From Pleurotus djamor (lineage: Eukaryota > Basidiomycota > Agaricomycetes > Agaricales > Pleurotaceae): DNA of 42,146 nucleotides. The notes below the pieces were generated by a model. It was not told the origin of the DNA, did no database searches, and saw only the letters and a program-made list of their open reading frames with translations. The number at the start of each line of letters is the position of its first letter. Position 1 is the stretch's first letter. The stretch covers positions 1-42,146 of the forward strand of contig JAPEVF010000390.1 of assembly GCA_029747585.1 (NCBI GenBank). The letters are read 5' to 3'. Of this stretch, positions 1 to 10,452 are shown piece after piece. A program made the position numbers and the translations under genes.

Positions 1-20
1 CGCCGTATATACGAACCCCT

Positions 21-2586
21 TCACTCCTCTTCACTCTCATCCTCCTCACTTGTAGAATCCCCTTTCCCTTTCCCCTCATCTTCATCGCCGTTCGACTTCT
101 CCTTCTCCTTCCCCTGCTCCTCATCGCCGTTCGAAACCTCCCCATCCTTCTCTCCGCCGTTCGACCCCTCTCCCACCTTGGTCCCTTCATTCTTGGCAGC
201 AACCTGCATCGGACGTTCCAAGGGAAACTTGTCTTCTGGCGGCATTCGAAACATGTAAGCAGTATTCAAGGCAGGACGGCGTTCGGACAGTAAGGCCTGA
301 TATCGCTCACCTTCCGAATGGCGTTCGAGTTGGGCCTCAGCAGCTGCCCGAGCAAGATCCACCTTATTCCCTTCCTCATCCGACTCGGTGTCGTCTCCCT
401 CCAACGACTGGTCACTCGCCCCGAAAGCCCCAACCCCGGTATCGAGCCTAGCACGCTCGTTGTTGCGCAAACCTAGCGCCGTTCGTATCTCGACGAGCTG
501 CGATTCAAGGCCACCGAATCGCGAAACCAGGGCGCGGGTGGAACTCCCCGAAGCATCACTGTAAGGGCAACTCCGAGAGGGGCTCAGGGGAACTCCTAGG
601 TGGAGGGAATCCGAAGTATATTAGTAATAGCTAGGAATAGCTAAGTACCTACTCACCTAGGTGGAGGGAATCCGAAGAGAAAAGGCTAAGGATTCCCACC
701 CACCTAGGGCGGCTCTATATACTAACTATGGACAGTACCTAATAATTATAAGTAAGATGTAAAGTAACATGTGCTCTACAGCAATGCTGTAGAGCGCACA
801 ATAGCACCGAATCCTGAGTGAACGGCGTTCGTACGGGACTCGACTTGTAACGAACGAAAGAAGAAAAGGAAAGTGAGAGAGAGAGAAAAGAGAGAAAAGG
901 AAAAGAGTGAGGGATTGGCGAATCCCAAAATGACGAATGCAGTGGGGTTCGGGATTCGTCCGGGATTCGACATGTGTACAAATATACAAATGTACAAGTC
1001 CGAAGGGTGGCGGGGTTCGACCGGGGTTCGAGGTTGGCAACTTGTGATGGGCGTAGCTCATGGGGCGTTGTAGATTAAGGAAAGCCCTTGCAGGAGGATA
1101 ATAGTATAGGTGTATACTACCTCCTGCAACACTCAGAAGATTGTTACGGTCACTTATGGAAGTGGGGTTGGGCGACGAAGGATGGTGATGGGGGCGCGCG
1201 GGGTGCGAACGGCATTCGCACCGGGATTCGGGATTCGACCGGGATTCGTAGCAGCAATGGTGGGCGGGGAGACCTGTAAGGAGGTGGAAACAGAGGGGCT
1301 AGGGGTTGGAATTGAGTGTCCCCTTACAATCACCAGCCTGGTCGAACGCCGCCCGGAACTGTGAAAGGTCCGACTGGACGGCGTCCACTTTGGCCCCCAT
1401 CGTCCTGATGGCGTCCTCGAGTCGATCCAGACGTATGTCGAGATGGGGCGCCAACGCCGCAATAGTCTTGACGACGTATGTCTCCCTGGGTGGCTGTTTC
1501 GGCAACAACCGAATCTCGGTCGCAGGTAACTTGACACCGGCGACGAAATTGGGGCTGGGCGGCTGAGTCGAACGGTGTCCGGAGCTTTCATCCTCCATCT
1601 CCACATCCTCCTCATCCGCGGCCCTGCCTTTACCCTTACTGCCGCCCACAATCTGAACGCCGTCGCTCTCATCATCCTCCGAGTCCAACACCGCTTTTGA
1701 CTTCTTCGCCTTTTTCTTCTGCTGCGGGCTCCCCACACTACTCACGGAACCCCGTGCACGTTTCCCGACGCCTTTCGATGCCTTCTTCGACTCTGCACCA
1801 TCCCCCCAATTGTGCTTCGTCTTCAAGTTGCAACCCTTCCCTGCCTTCTGACAAGCCTGACAAGGAGTCGAAGTCACCTTGCGACTCAACTTGTCGCCGA
1901 TGACGCATGGAATGTCGGCAGCAAGACAGAGTGAACAGCGATTGTCGCCCTTGAACGTCATACCTGGAGCTACAACGCCGNNGNTTGAAAATTGAAAAAA
2001 AAAAAAAACAGAAGCGCAAATACTCACCTGGTGCCGAAACTCGAGGNAGTGGGATCACCACCTCCACAGACGGAGTTCGTCTTATGCGACGAGATGGGAC
2101 TGGCGGCGGCGCCATAGTATTGGACGCCGTCGACGCGGCAGGTGGATTGCTTGCAACCGGTGGCGCTGGGACCGACGCCGTTGGTACCGCTGGAGTCGTC
2201 GCCGTTGACGCCACGGATGACGAGATTGTTGGAGCTTGCCCGGCGGTTTTCGCGCGACGAGCCTTCAACGCGGCAATTTGGGCCTCTAGCTTACGGCGTT
2301 CGGCCAACGCCTCTTCCTCCTTCTTACGCCGTTCGTCCTCCCTCCTCTGCTCCTCCTCTTTTCTCCGCCTCTCCTCTTCTTCCTTCTTCCGTTTCTCCTC
2401 CTCTTCCTTCTTCCGCTTCTCCTCCTCTTCCGCCTTACGCCGTTCCACCTCCGCCTTCCTCTCAGCCTCACGCCGTTCAGCCTCGACCTCGTCTTGACGC
2501 TCCGCCTCCATTAACGCCGCCAGCTCGGCTCTCAGAACGGCGTTCAAATCTTCGGCCGCGGATGGACTAGTAGCGGGATTCGACAT
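21..2586 (-). pseudogene. Zn2Cys6-like coiled-coil protein gene split by a solo LTR
   Basis: Exon 1 runs 2586-2028 from the first ATG, and an intron at 2027-1970 has a GTGAGT donor and a TTGTAG acceptor. The coding sequence continues 1969-1329, is broken by the element at 560-1328, and resumes at 554-21. Skipping the element and one copy of its 5-bp target repeat keeps the frame; the lengths 559+641+534 give 577 codons plus stop. From N to C terminus I see a long charged coiled coil rich in E, R and K, a Pro/Ser/Thr linker, a six-cysteine motif C-x2-C-x6-C-x14-C-x2-C-x6-C close to the fungal Zn(II)2Cys6 spacing, a Lys-rich basic patch, an acidic patch, a second helical region and an acidic EEDESEEE tail. 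A nuclear DNA-binding role is inferred only from the cysteine spacing. Ns in the intron and exon 1 are unresolved bases. It could instead be a lineage-specific family linked to mobile elements. Confidence 0.7.
560..1328 (-). mobile_element. Solo LTR inserted in a coding exon
   Basis: The 769-bp segment begins TGTAAGGG and ends CCCTTACA, so it has the TG...CA ends and short inverted termini typical of LTRs. The pentamer ATCAC (GTGAT on the gene strand) flanks it at 555-559 and 1329-1333, matching the 5-bp target duplication expected of a retrotransposon integrase. Inside are a perfect 10/3/10 hairpin at 773-795, a TGCAGGAGG inverted repeat around 1088-1135, a polypyrimidine tract on the minus strand near 840-910, and direct repeats of CCTAGGTGGAGGG near 595 and 656. 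No gag, pol or second LTR is present, so it is a solo LTR left by recombination. The superfamily is not determined, though Ty3-like LTRs often have such termini. Orientation is arbitrary. Confidence 0.75.
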
Positions 2587-2774
2587 GGTTGCAGGAATGT
2601 TTGGAAATAGAATTNGGGGGGAACTCTAGAGTTTTGGGACTCAACACTCTGCCTCTTATACGACTCTCCACCCTCCAACTTTTTCACGACATCACACCTT
2701 CCAGCACATTCCAGACGGCGTTAATCGCGCACAGACCATTGGCTGTTGTGGCAACAGCCTTGAGGGGGAGGCAC

Positions 2775-3217
2775 TGTCACGCTCCGCGTGACTGCCCCTT
2801 TGGGAACCCCGGTCACGTGACTAGCCCCTAGCCCCTGTCCGGGATTCAGCGGATGTTTTGGCGTTCACTTATGTACAAAGTCTCATTGTTCACTTTAGCC
2901 GCGCCTCATGCTACACATGAGGCACTCAGTATATATAGTAGCTATTCTTGTCCATTGCTCCTCAGTTCGAATATAAACGTTTCTTCCCTCTTCCTTGCGG
3001 GATTCATCCCTCGCTCCTCCTTCGTCCTCACGAATCCCGAATCCCGGACACGAGAGTGCCTGTGGACACAACGCTGCTCCTCAGTCGTTGTTGTCGCAAG
3101 TCCGTCTCTTCGTTCCTGAACGCCGTTCGTCGTTCATTCGGATTCATCCTCTCCTCTTTCACGACCAACGCCGTTCGAATCCCGCTCCCCCCTGTCTCTC
3201 GGGATTGGGTTCTAACA
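2775..3217. promoter_or_regulatory. LTR- or promoter-like segment upstream of two divergent genes
   Basis: This stretch lies between the minus-strand gene starting at 2586 and the plus-strand gene near 3286. It contains a 7/3/7 palindrome at 2776-2792, the palindrome GTCACGTGAC at 2812-2821 (an E-box-like core), an 8/5/8 palindrome at 2903-2923 and a TATATATAG box at 2930-2938. It starts TGT and ends TAACA, and shares the CGCCGTTCG and GGGATTCG words with the solo LTR region. I could not find matching target duplications, so whether it is a second LTR or a bidirectional promoter stays open. Confidence 0.35.
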
Positions 3218-3285
3218 CAATCAACGGGCTGGTTAAGCAGATACACACTCTGAACAGTCAGCGTATTGCTGAAAGCTTCATATGC

Positions 3286-4093
3286 ATGCTAAACTTGGTG
3301 TGTTTGGCAGTCAAGACGGAAATGTGAGTTGATCTAAATTATTTTTAACGGATTTTTCTAAGTAATCTAATACTTCTAGAGTGCGCCTGGAACTTCAGAG
3401 ATCTATTCCTGCAGATGACGTTCACAACACTATTACCGTCAACGACGTCATCCAGCATATCTCGACCTCAGAACCCCTTGGCGTGCCCAACAAGACCTTT
3501 GAAAACTGGCTTAGTCGAGGACGAAAGTACTCAGCGCTCGCTGCTGCTGGTAGGCCCACCTGTCTAGGCAAACTATTTTTCTTGATCATTGATTATATTC
3601 AACAACAGGTAGTGTCTATCTTTTGTGGATGATCGCAGGAAGTCAGGCAGGAATGTTGTCTGGGAATTTACTCGAACAAGATATCAACCACATCTGTAGC
3701 CTACTGCATGCCCCAGCCACAGGTGCATCAGGAAAAACAGATAAGCTTTGCAGTTCTGCACAGAACATTACAGAGCTGCCAGAGGCTTACAGGGTTACAG
3801 GGCTGACAGATTGGGTACCTGCTGTGACTTTTCTGGATAGTCTCATACAGATGGTTGACAGGATATTAACAGACCTGGTTAGATACCCACAGCCTAATTT
3901 TAGACTCAACGCTCCATGGTATTTAATATATAATGCTGAATTACACCCAATTACTATACACATTCAAATGATCGATGATGCTCAAACACAGTGCAGCATA
4001 CTCATCTCTACCATAAGGTCAATTGATATTTGCAGAAATGGCAGCTGGGGAGATGTAGAAACCTACTTCACAAATATTTACATAGATAGTTAA
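3286..4093 (+). CDS. Hypothetical protein, three exons
   Basis: Exons are 3286-3323, 3380-3549 and 3609-4093. Both introns (56 and 59 nt) have GT...AG ends, GTGAGT...TTCTAG and GTAGGC...CAACAG, and the frame joins without stops to give about 230 residues. A clearly hydrophobic stretch (SVYLLWMIAG) sits just after the second junction and may be a membrane segment or buried helix. The remainder is soluble-looking, with no motif I can name. The ATG at 3286 is the nearest in-frame start, but the frame stays open further upstream into the LTR-like region, so the true 5' exon may be lost. Base composition is more AT-rich than the DNA to its left. The protein has the feel of a widespread uncharacterised mushroom family, but I cannot assign a function. 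Confidence 0.6.
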
Positions 4094-4740
4094 AGTGACT
4101 AAGAATGAAGGATGATCGTCTGGAAGAGGAATCAAGAGTGACTGATGGATCAATGTATGGCTAGAAGTACTTAGCTGAAGGTGGCATGGAATAAGAGGTT
4201 CTCACTATCTATTCAGAGGGCTAGTAGAATGGTGAAAATAGATCAAAGCAAGGCGAATTGATCAAGGAGATATGGGAACAGCAAGGAAATGAGGGTATAA
4301 TGTGGAAAACAAACCAAAGCAAAGGGATCCTGGCAACAAGCTAAAGGAAAATCGTAAAGGGAGAGTCAAATGAGCTGTAGAAGAAACAAGGCAGAATGAG
4401 TGGGAAGGAGAGCAAGAAGAAGTTGACTGAACACAGCCAAAGCAGAGAAAGATGAAGGTGGAAGAGATGGGAAAAGAGACCCAAATATATAGCTCACCTA
4501 GCTAAACCTCCACTTCGTCTTACTCAACCAAATAGCCTCTCCAGCTTCTAGAGGCCAACTGCTCCACTAGCCCATCCTAAGCTTCAAGCTAGTGAGGAAA
4601 GAGTTGAGATGATGTAGAGTATTTTGGTATGACTTGAGGTGAATATCTTGAGTTGAATATATAGTAGGAAAGCTGATAAAAGTGGAGGATAGAAGAAGAA
4701 CAAGAAAAGAAGAAGAAATAGCAAAAGCGAACATGAAGGA
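4094..4740. other. Purine-rich intergenic stretch without a gene
   Basis: From about 4094 to 4480 the plus strand is strongly biased to A and G, with many GAAG, AAGG and GATGG words and no credible coding frame. From about 4500 the bias reverses briefly to pyrimidines. It may be 3' flanking or transposon-derived DNA. I see no promoter, tRNA or repeat boundary in it. Confidence 0.5.
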
Positions 4741-4746
4741 TCCACG

Positions 4747-4950
4747 GTCATGTGCACCGATTTCGCGGCCTAAAATAGGGGTGTGGGAAAGATCATGTGA
4801 TGTATCAAAAAAAACTCTCAACTGAGAGTACACGTCATGAATAGTCATGTGAACCGATTTCGCGGCCCAAAATAGGGGCGTGGGAAAAATTCAGGTGAAC
4901 AGTCCGTGCATAGAGACGGACACTTCACTAGAATTTTTCCCACGCATCTA
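4747..4950. repeat. 44-bp direct repeats next to a long inverted repeat
   Basis: Two 44-bp copies at 4747-4790 and 4844-4887 differ at only three positions and share the core CCGATTTCGCGGCC followed by AAAATAGGGG and GTGGGAAA. The second copy runs into a hairpin centred near 4908: GCGTGGGAAAAATTC is repeated in reverse complement as GAATTTTTCCCACGC, and the arms extend inward to GTCCGT/ACGGAC with a few mismatches. A smaller 7/2/7 palindrome lies at 4813-4828. The layout resembles the end of a non-autonomous DNA transposon or a foldback element, but I could not identify a matching distal end or target duplication. Confidence 0.6.
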
Positions 4951-5555
4951 CTTTTGCCCTAATCATTAAGCGATTCTTCCTCTTCTCTTTTCCCATCATT
5001 AATTGTAGAACTATTTGTTGGATCCTGCAAGGCTGTATACAAGCTGTGCTTTATGCCCTTGTATGCTGCAAATCTTCCCACTGGCTATGCTTTTGAAGCA
5101 TTCCTTTTAACTTTTCAATTAAAGTCTCCATAGAGATCCTCTTCAAACTTGCAATTCCATGAATATATGTTCTCTAATTATTCATGCTCCATACATTATT
5201 TGTGTCTTGTCTTTTGAGCTTGCTTAAAATCTCTTTCTCAATTATATATACAATCAGCAATAATAAAAATATATTTTGAAAAGAAATTTATGTCTTTCTT
5301 TTATTACTATGAGTTTATAAATTTGATTTTTCAAGAACAGCTTTATTGAAGCTTACTTATATGGGGAATTATCCCCCATATTTATTAGATAGCACAAAAC
5401 AACCACAGATTTCTTACAGATATCTTGTAGAATAGTTTAGAATAGGTAACAGAAGTCACAGTTAATTGTAAGCACAGACAGACCTATACAGATACCAGTC
5501 AGAGGTACAGATGGCCCACAGATTTTCTGGTTTTCCTGATGTCTGAGGATTGGAT
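4951..5555. other. AT-rich stretch with a hairpin and recurrent ACAG words
   Basis: There is no coding frame here. The segment is clearly AT-richer than the rest of the window. It has an inverted repeat ATATGGGG/CCCCCATAT around 5359-5382 and a cluster of ACAGAT/CACAGA words from 5400 to 5535 that also occur around 3720-3830. It probably belongs to the same inserted or compositionally distinct block that starts near 3.3 kb. Confidence 0.4.
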
Positions 5556-8347
5556 GGAGCCATAGCTACAAGGTGTCTATGACTGTCGCTCATGCTTGAT
5601 GGGCCCATAGTTCCAACTTGAGTTTTACTCCGTGAAGGCCAGAAAGGCGAGGAGATTGATCAATGCGCGCGAGGATCAGAAATGTATTGAAACGGGTTCA
5701 GAGCCACGAGATACGAGCGAGCAGAAGCGGAAATGAAGAAGAAGCGGTACTCTAGATTGAGAATGTTGATCGCTCGGTGGATGAAACAGCTCAGTTGAAC
5801 AAATCGAGAAACACACATGGGGGTCAGTCAGTACAGGTACTACCCAACGGCTCTATCATGACAGTTGCGCCTGAACTTTTGCCTGTTCCCCAAGGTGTCT
5901 GCAACTTTGAAATAGCCCAGATATTGGTCGTCTGTGGGAACGATGAGCTCGTCTCCGTATAGCCATAGTGGAGAAGGAGAGGACTTGGAGTACTCTACTC
6001 TCCATGAAGCTAATCATGGGAGGAGGATTGATGGTGTAGATGCACGGCGATGAGAGCATGGGGACGTAGTGACTTTCATATGAATGTGTAGATTTTCGAG
6101 AGGTCGTAGCGGCAGATATGGATGAGAGGATTGTTCGAGTACTCTAAATGCGTTAGGGTCATCGTTGAATTAAGGATTACTGGTGACTCCTTGTACCGGA
6201 TACTTATCATTAGTATGCGAGAAGGCAGAGAAGCGTCGGACGCTGGGTAGAACGACAAATGGACTTTGGGGCTCGAAATATGGATACGCGGTCGGAAACT
6301 GAAGGGACATATGTGGGCGTAGCAATGACAAGGAAGAGATCAAAGATTCGCTGCGCAGACGGCAGAGCAGGGTGTATGTAGAGACGAACTTGGGAAGGGA
6401 CACAACTGATCGGATCGTATAGTATCGAATGTTAATGAGACGCCGTAATCGCATGAAGGGGGACTGGGTTTACGGAGGTACTCTAGTGTTTAGCCAAACA
6501 CCAGGTTCATACCAAGCTTTCAGTCATACGACTCCATAAGCGTATGAATAGGTGAGGGAGGGGGCGCGAGAAGAAGATAAGTCACAGAGTATGCGACGGT
6601 TATGGGAGTATCAAGCTGGGAGACTGTCCTTCTCCGTGTACGGTAGTAGAATCGTAAAGCATCTGCGGGTGGGTGCGAGAGACACTGGGTCATGGTCTAG
6701 ATGAATGAACGAGCTCAGAATCCAAACGGCCAGATTGGTAGAGGTGAGTGTCATGCCGACCAATCGCTGGGTCTTCGGACCTGCGGAAGACGAATAAGAG
6801 GGATGGAAAGAAGCTAGAGCGAGTGTATACGCACCTATGTGATCCATAAGCGTTGTCAAGAGTCCACTTGACCTAAACAGTGTCCTCCGAGTCCGAGTCG
6901 CTGGGCTGCGTCGCAAGATCAAGGAGCGCAGCTCTGAGGCAGACTTCCGGAGGGAGGGTTGAGAGTTTCAACGGTTCTAGGGTATAGAGAATTCTTTTTG
7001 GCGCAGCCAGAGGAAGGGCATAACGGAACGGGATGGGGTTATCGTGTATCATGTACAGAGTTGGTCGTATCGGAGACGACACGTCATCCAGTCAAAACAC
7101 ACTGTCGGTCAACCCGACAATGCGGAGCACCAATGGGCACACTTCGGTGCGTGAACGCCTTTTTGAACCCACGAGTGATATCTAACCCACTTCTTCTTCG
7201 ATCATTCCGTCACCCTCAAGTTTCCTTGAGCACACGAGCGTGATTGAACGCCCCATGCCTAGGCGAGCATAAGTATAATGGAAGTTGAACCCATGACAAT
7301 GACTGATTCGCGAGACACGAAAACTCGTTCACACCCCGCTGGGCGCGAGCAGGTGGACCAAGAAAAAGTGCATATACAACAACGTCTACCTGAATATGTT
7401 GAGACATTAACCGATAGATATCTTTGTGTAACGTTCACTTTTTGCTTTCACCCACCACGCGAGCCCAGCTTAGCAAGCGAGGAGAGCGACGAGGTGGTCA
7501 AGACTCAACGGCTATTATGATAAGCTCATCCCATGCAAGCGAGCAAAGGTGGGAATTGAGGGGAAGATTGGTCTTAGAAATGTATGTATCGTTTAATTGG
7601 ACTGGAGTACGTGAAGTAGCTCACTGGTGAGACGGACCCGTACTGTAGACTCAAATGACACCCAAACTTCCCAAGAGCCAGCGAGAAAGATAAAGAGGAA
7701 GCGACACAAGACAAATGGGAGACAACAGGATGAGTGAATGATACAAGAGATATCGCAATAGGCACAGCGCAACGGTGCATTGGATCGACCAATAATAAGT
7801 ACCTTATACCCGTCACAGCTACCGAGGGCGCGACGACACAGGATACAGCGCTTTAAGACTCTGGAGCTACAAAGAGAGGGGTGTTCAATCAATGATGGAG
7901 CGAAAATGGGGAGTACACTTACCGCTGAGGCTGGTATTGCCAATAGTGAAGATACAGTTGCGTTACGCACTTGATAGTCTGCGTGGAGAAATCACCGTGG
8001 TCCTAGACGATTTCACGATCGAAGGGCATAGGGAGAGTTATACACCATTCAGAGGTCGGTTGATTGTGGAGTCGAGCATGATATTCCATGACCTGGACCT
8101 GCAAGTTAGCATAGAGACGTCATTGGGGAGGGAGTGGTACGCAACACGGATGGGGTGGGAAAAGAGACGGAGACTCTTGGCGTGGATACTATAGACGTTC
8201 TAGTGAGGAAGATGATACGAAGCTTTGTGACGAGACGGTATGATAGGGAGAGCGGAACTGCAAATTTCCTGGCCATGAGCCTGCGAGCGAAATTGAGGCG
8301 ATGGGGGTTTTGTAACGGTGGACGCGAACGCAATACGACTATAACCT
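5556..8347. other. Gene-poor region with coding relics
   Basis: Composition is balanced and no long frame is open. A minus-strand pair of open segments at about 6611-7082 contains an intron-like GTGCGT...CCGCAG segment between them, and plus-strand frames at 7892-8194 look weakly coding, but stops and phase changes prevent a gene model. The word TAGAGTA/TACTCTA occurs at 5991, 6140 and 6479. I see no promoter or RNA gene. Confidence 0.4.
6873..7052 (-). CDS. Possible small ORF or exon, hypothetical
   Basis: A 59-residue frame starts at an ATG at 7052 and ends in an acidic tail (SDSDSEDTV). Residue choice (LPPEVCLRAALLDLAT) looks like genuine protein rather than random translation. An intron-shaped segment follows downstream on the same strand, after which another open segment (LVGMTLTSTNLAVWILSS, hydrophobic) appears in a different phase. 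It may be the remnant of one larger gene. No family recognised. Confidence 0.25.
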   Translation of the reverse strand: MIHDNPIPFRYALPLAAPKRILYTLEPLKLSTLPPEVCLRAALLDLATQPSDSDSEDTV

Positions 8348-8356
8348 GAGCCTACC

Positions 8357-9034
8357 TAGGCTCGTGACCAGCCTGTCTATGATATTGTCGATAGACAGGC
8401 TGGTTGATCTGAGTTTAAACCTCGCAGACGAGCGGAATGTCAAAGATCTGTCAAAAATCTGACAGAATAGCCACGTTTCTGCTTATGTACGCAGAAAAGC
8501 CGGTTGGTCACGAAAGACCTCCTGAAGACCTCCTACAATGACAACAGTCTGATGCGACCCAGTTTTACTACGTAGCGGCGGCTCTAAGCTACTGATAGTA
8601 CTGAAGAAGAATTTCTGTAGATAATCTGCGACATAAGCAGACTCTTTGAGCAAGGACTAATGGTTTGGTCGCCAGTTTCGCCCCTTTACTCCCTAAAGCT
8701 CCCCTGAAGTTGATGTGAGCTCGCATTGCAGGAATGTTGGACCTCGGTCTGATTGTAAATGCCCTAAAATATAGTAATTCTATAGTTCTTTGCGGATGCT
8801 GAGATCTATATAGTTCTACAGAGCATAAAATGTGGAGATTTTCGTCAAACGCGAGTTCCTGAGGAGGACCAGCCTGTGCGTACATAAGCAAAAACGTGGC
8901 AAAAAAAACGTGGCAATTCTGTCAAAACCTTGACATGCCGCTCCTCTGCGAGGTTTAAACTCAGATCGACCAGGCCGTCTATCGACGGTCTCCTTTTTAA
9001 GCGACGACCTCATAGCGGTCTGGTTACGAGGCTA
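8357..9034. mobile_element. Mutator-like non-autonomous element (MITE) with long TIRs
   Basis: Both ends begin TAG(G/C)CTCGT(G/A)ACCAG when read inward, and the inverted repeats continue for roughly 130-160 bp with mismatches, including the near-identical core GATCTGAGTTTAAACCTCGC followed by an AGA. The exact 9-bp direct repeat GAGCCTACC flanks the element at 8348-8356 and 9035-9043. Nine-bp target duplications and long terminal inverted repeats are typical of Mutator-like transposons; hAT elements (8 bp) are the main alternative because one base at the border is ambiguous. The left arm carries an extra perfect 14-bp palindrome (8367-8380 with 8391-8404). There is no transposase, so an autonomous partner must be or have been elsewhere. 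Confidence 0.75.
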
Positions 9035-9043
9035 GAGCCTACC

Positions 9044-10139
9044 CCTCAACGTCATCACTCCACAAAGGGATTCTTGAGAAGATGTCGAAGAGTTTCATTG
9101 GTCTCGCGCACGTGGATACGAGAGCCGCCAGGGGTACACAAGCTAGTGCGTATCCGGTTTCTACCTGCTATACTTTGAGACGCTGGGCTATCGCGCGTAC
9201 GCCGTATACGTAGGTGCATTGAGAACTGAGAATGGGTGGGGAGATTGTTACGAGGGGTTCCGGTTAGGACTTTGGGTATGTGGAACTGCCGCAGACGAGT
9301 TGGAGCAGTGAAATAAGCAACCCTTAGAACGCACTGGGAGACGGTGCTTTCCGAATTGGGACATGCCCCCTGAACACCGTGATTTAGGTGGTGAATTGGC
9401 CGAGGAGCTGTAGAGCGATAAATTTGGATGTTGAAGGCCTGTAAAAATTATTGTAGCTACCTGTATGTCCTTTGATTGAAATTATCAGATTTATTGTGCC
9501 GAGGAGTAGTAGGAGTCGCAGAAAATGAGAGTTACCTCGGAGGGAGGGGCTCAGGGGAGGAATAGACTGTGGGCCCACTTTTCGGCCACTTCCGCGTCTC
9601 CCACTGCTGCTTATTGAACTTATTGAGTCATGGGAGACGCAAAAATTGGCAGGCAGCCTAGTGGGAATCGTCTCCCATGAAAATTTTCAGCTTATTTTGC
9701 TGTTGGGAGACGCAAACGCGAAGCGAAGACGTAAGTATTATTTTTCGCAGCATGATCCCATTGTTCCTTATCTTATCTGCTAACCACTCATGTAAGGTGT
9801 ACGTAAAAATTGTGTATTCCTCTCGGCTATGTTATCTACATATCTGACGCATCAACTACCTCGTATTTGCACCTCGAGACTGCCCGAGACGACGAGAAAC
9901 ACCCATCCAGAGGGTTTCCGGGGTCATTTCCAACCAACGTCTCCCGGGAGACGATCAGAATAGGGGTCCCCGCTAAGGCACCGTCTCCCGTAGGAGAGAA
10001 GCGTGAGTCGAGTGACTACGTACCTCTAGACCCATACAAGTACGGATGCTAGCATGTTTGACCTTTACTTTGACATTCCTGGCTCCGTTGACAGCAGACG
10101 AAAGGAATCTTGAGTCGATCTTGAGGGACATGGTCGTAG
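9044..10139. other. Intergenic region with a GTCTCCC/GGGAGAC word cluster
   Basis: No gene is supported. Between 9336 and 9989 the heptamer GTCTCCC occurs four times (9596, 9670, 9939, 9983) and its complement GGGAGAC four times (9336, 9632, 9705, 9946). At 9939-9952 the two abut in a perfect 14-bp palindrome. Several occurrences are followed by CGC or preceded by CGC, so the unit is really close to GCGTCTCCC. The arrangement suggests small foldback repeats or protein-binding sites. Confidence 0.4.
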
Positions 10140-10452
10140 AATGGAATTCGTGAGGGGGAGGTGCAGAGTTTCATTGATCCGAGTATCGAATGTGCTGGTA
10201 TCGACGCTCTACGCAGGCAACGGAACACATCCAGGCTGGGATTATCGTGAAGACAATAAATTCGAGGCAAGTATGCGATGACGCGTCATCCGGCGCTAGT
10301 CCAGCGCTCATTTCTAAGCTCCGCTTTTCGTTCGAGTCTTTCCCTCCAATTTCCCTCCCATCTTCAAAAAGCTGTCGACTATTCAATATGGTTTTCTGAT
10401 CCTCGCATACTAGGCGAAGCACGATACGACCATCACTACTGAGAGGACTCAC
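10140..10452 (-). pseudogene. Decayed copy of dispersed gene family, partial
   Basis: On the minus strand an open frame contains an MSAGLAPDDASS-like segment. It corresponds at DNA level to the conserved block GACGCGTCA (10280-10288) followed by repeated AGCGCT palindromes, which recurs at 12752, 16776 and 29303. The segment before it (NEKRSLE) also matches the other copies. The frame cannot be extended to a full protein. What the original protein did is unknown. Confidence 0.45.

Noticed and set aside
1266..1345. Apparent intron GTGATT/GTAAGG to TTACAG in the Zn2Cys6-like gene
   Set aside because: The sites fall inside the LTR end and its continuation is out of frame with the last exon, whereas precise removal of the LTR keeps the frame.
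1154..1738. A 194-codon minus-strand open frame across the gene and LTR border
   Set aside because: It is in a different phase from the Zn2Cys6-like exon, is Arg/Ser-rich, and crosses the LTR boundary; the 5-bp duplication explains the region better.
1985..2497. Plus-strand Ser-rich frames over the coiled-coil exon
   Set aside because: They are antisense translations of the GAG/AAG-rich coiled-coil repeats of the minus-strand gene.
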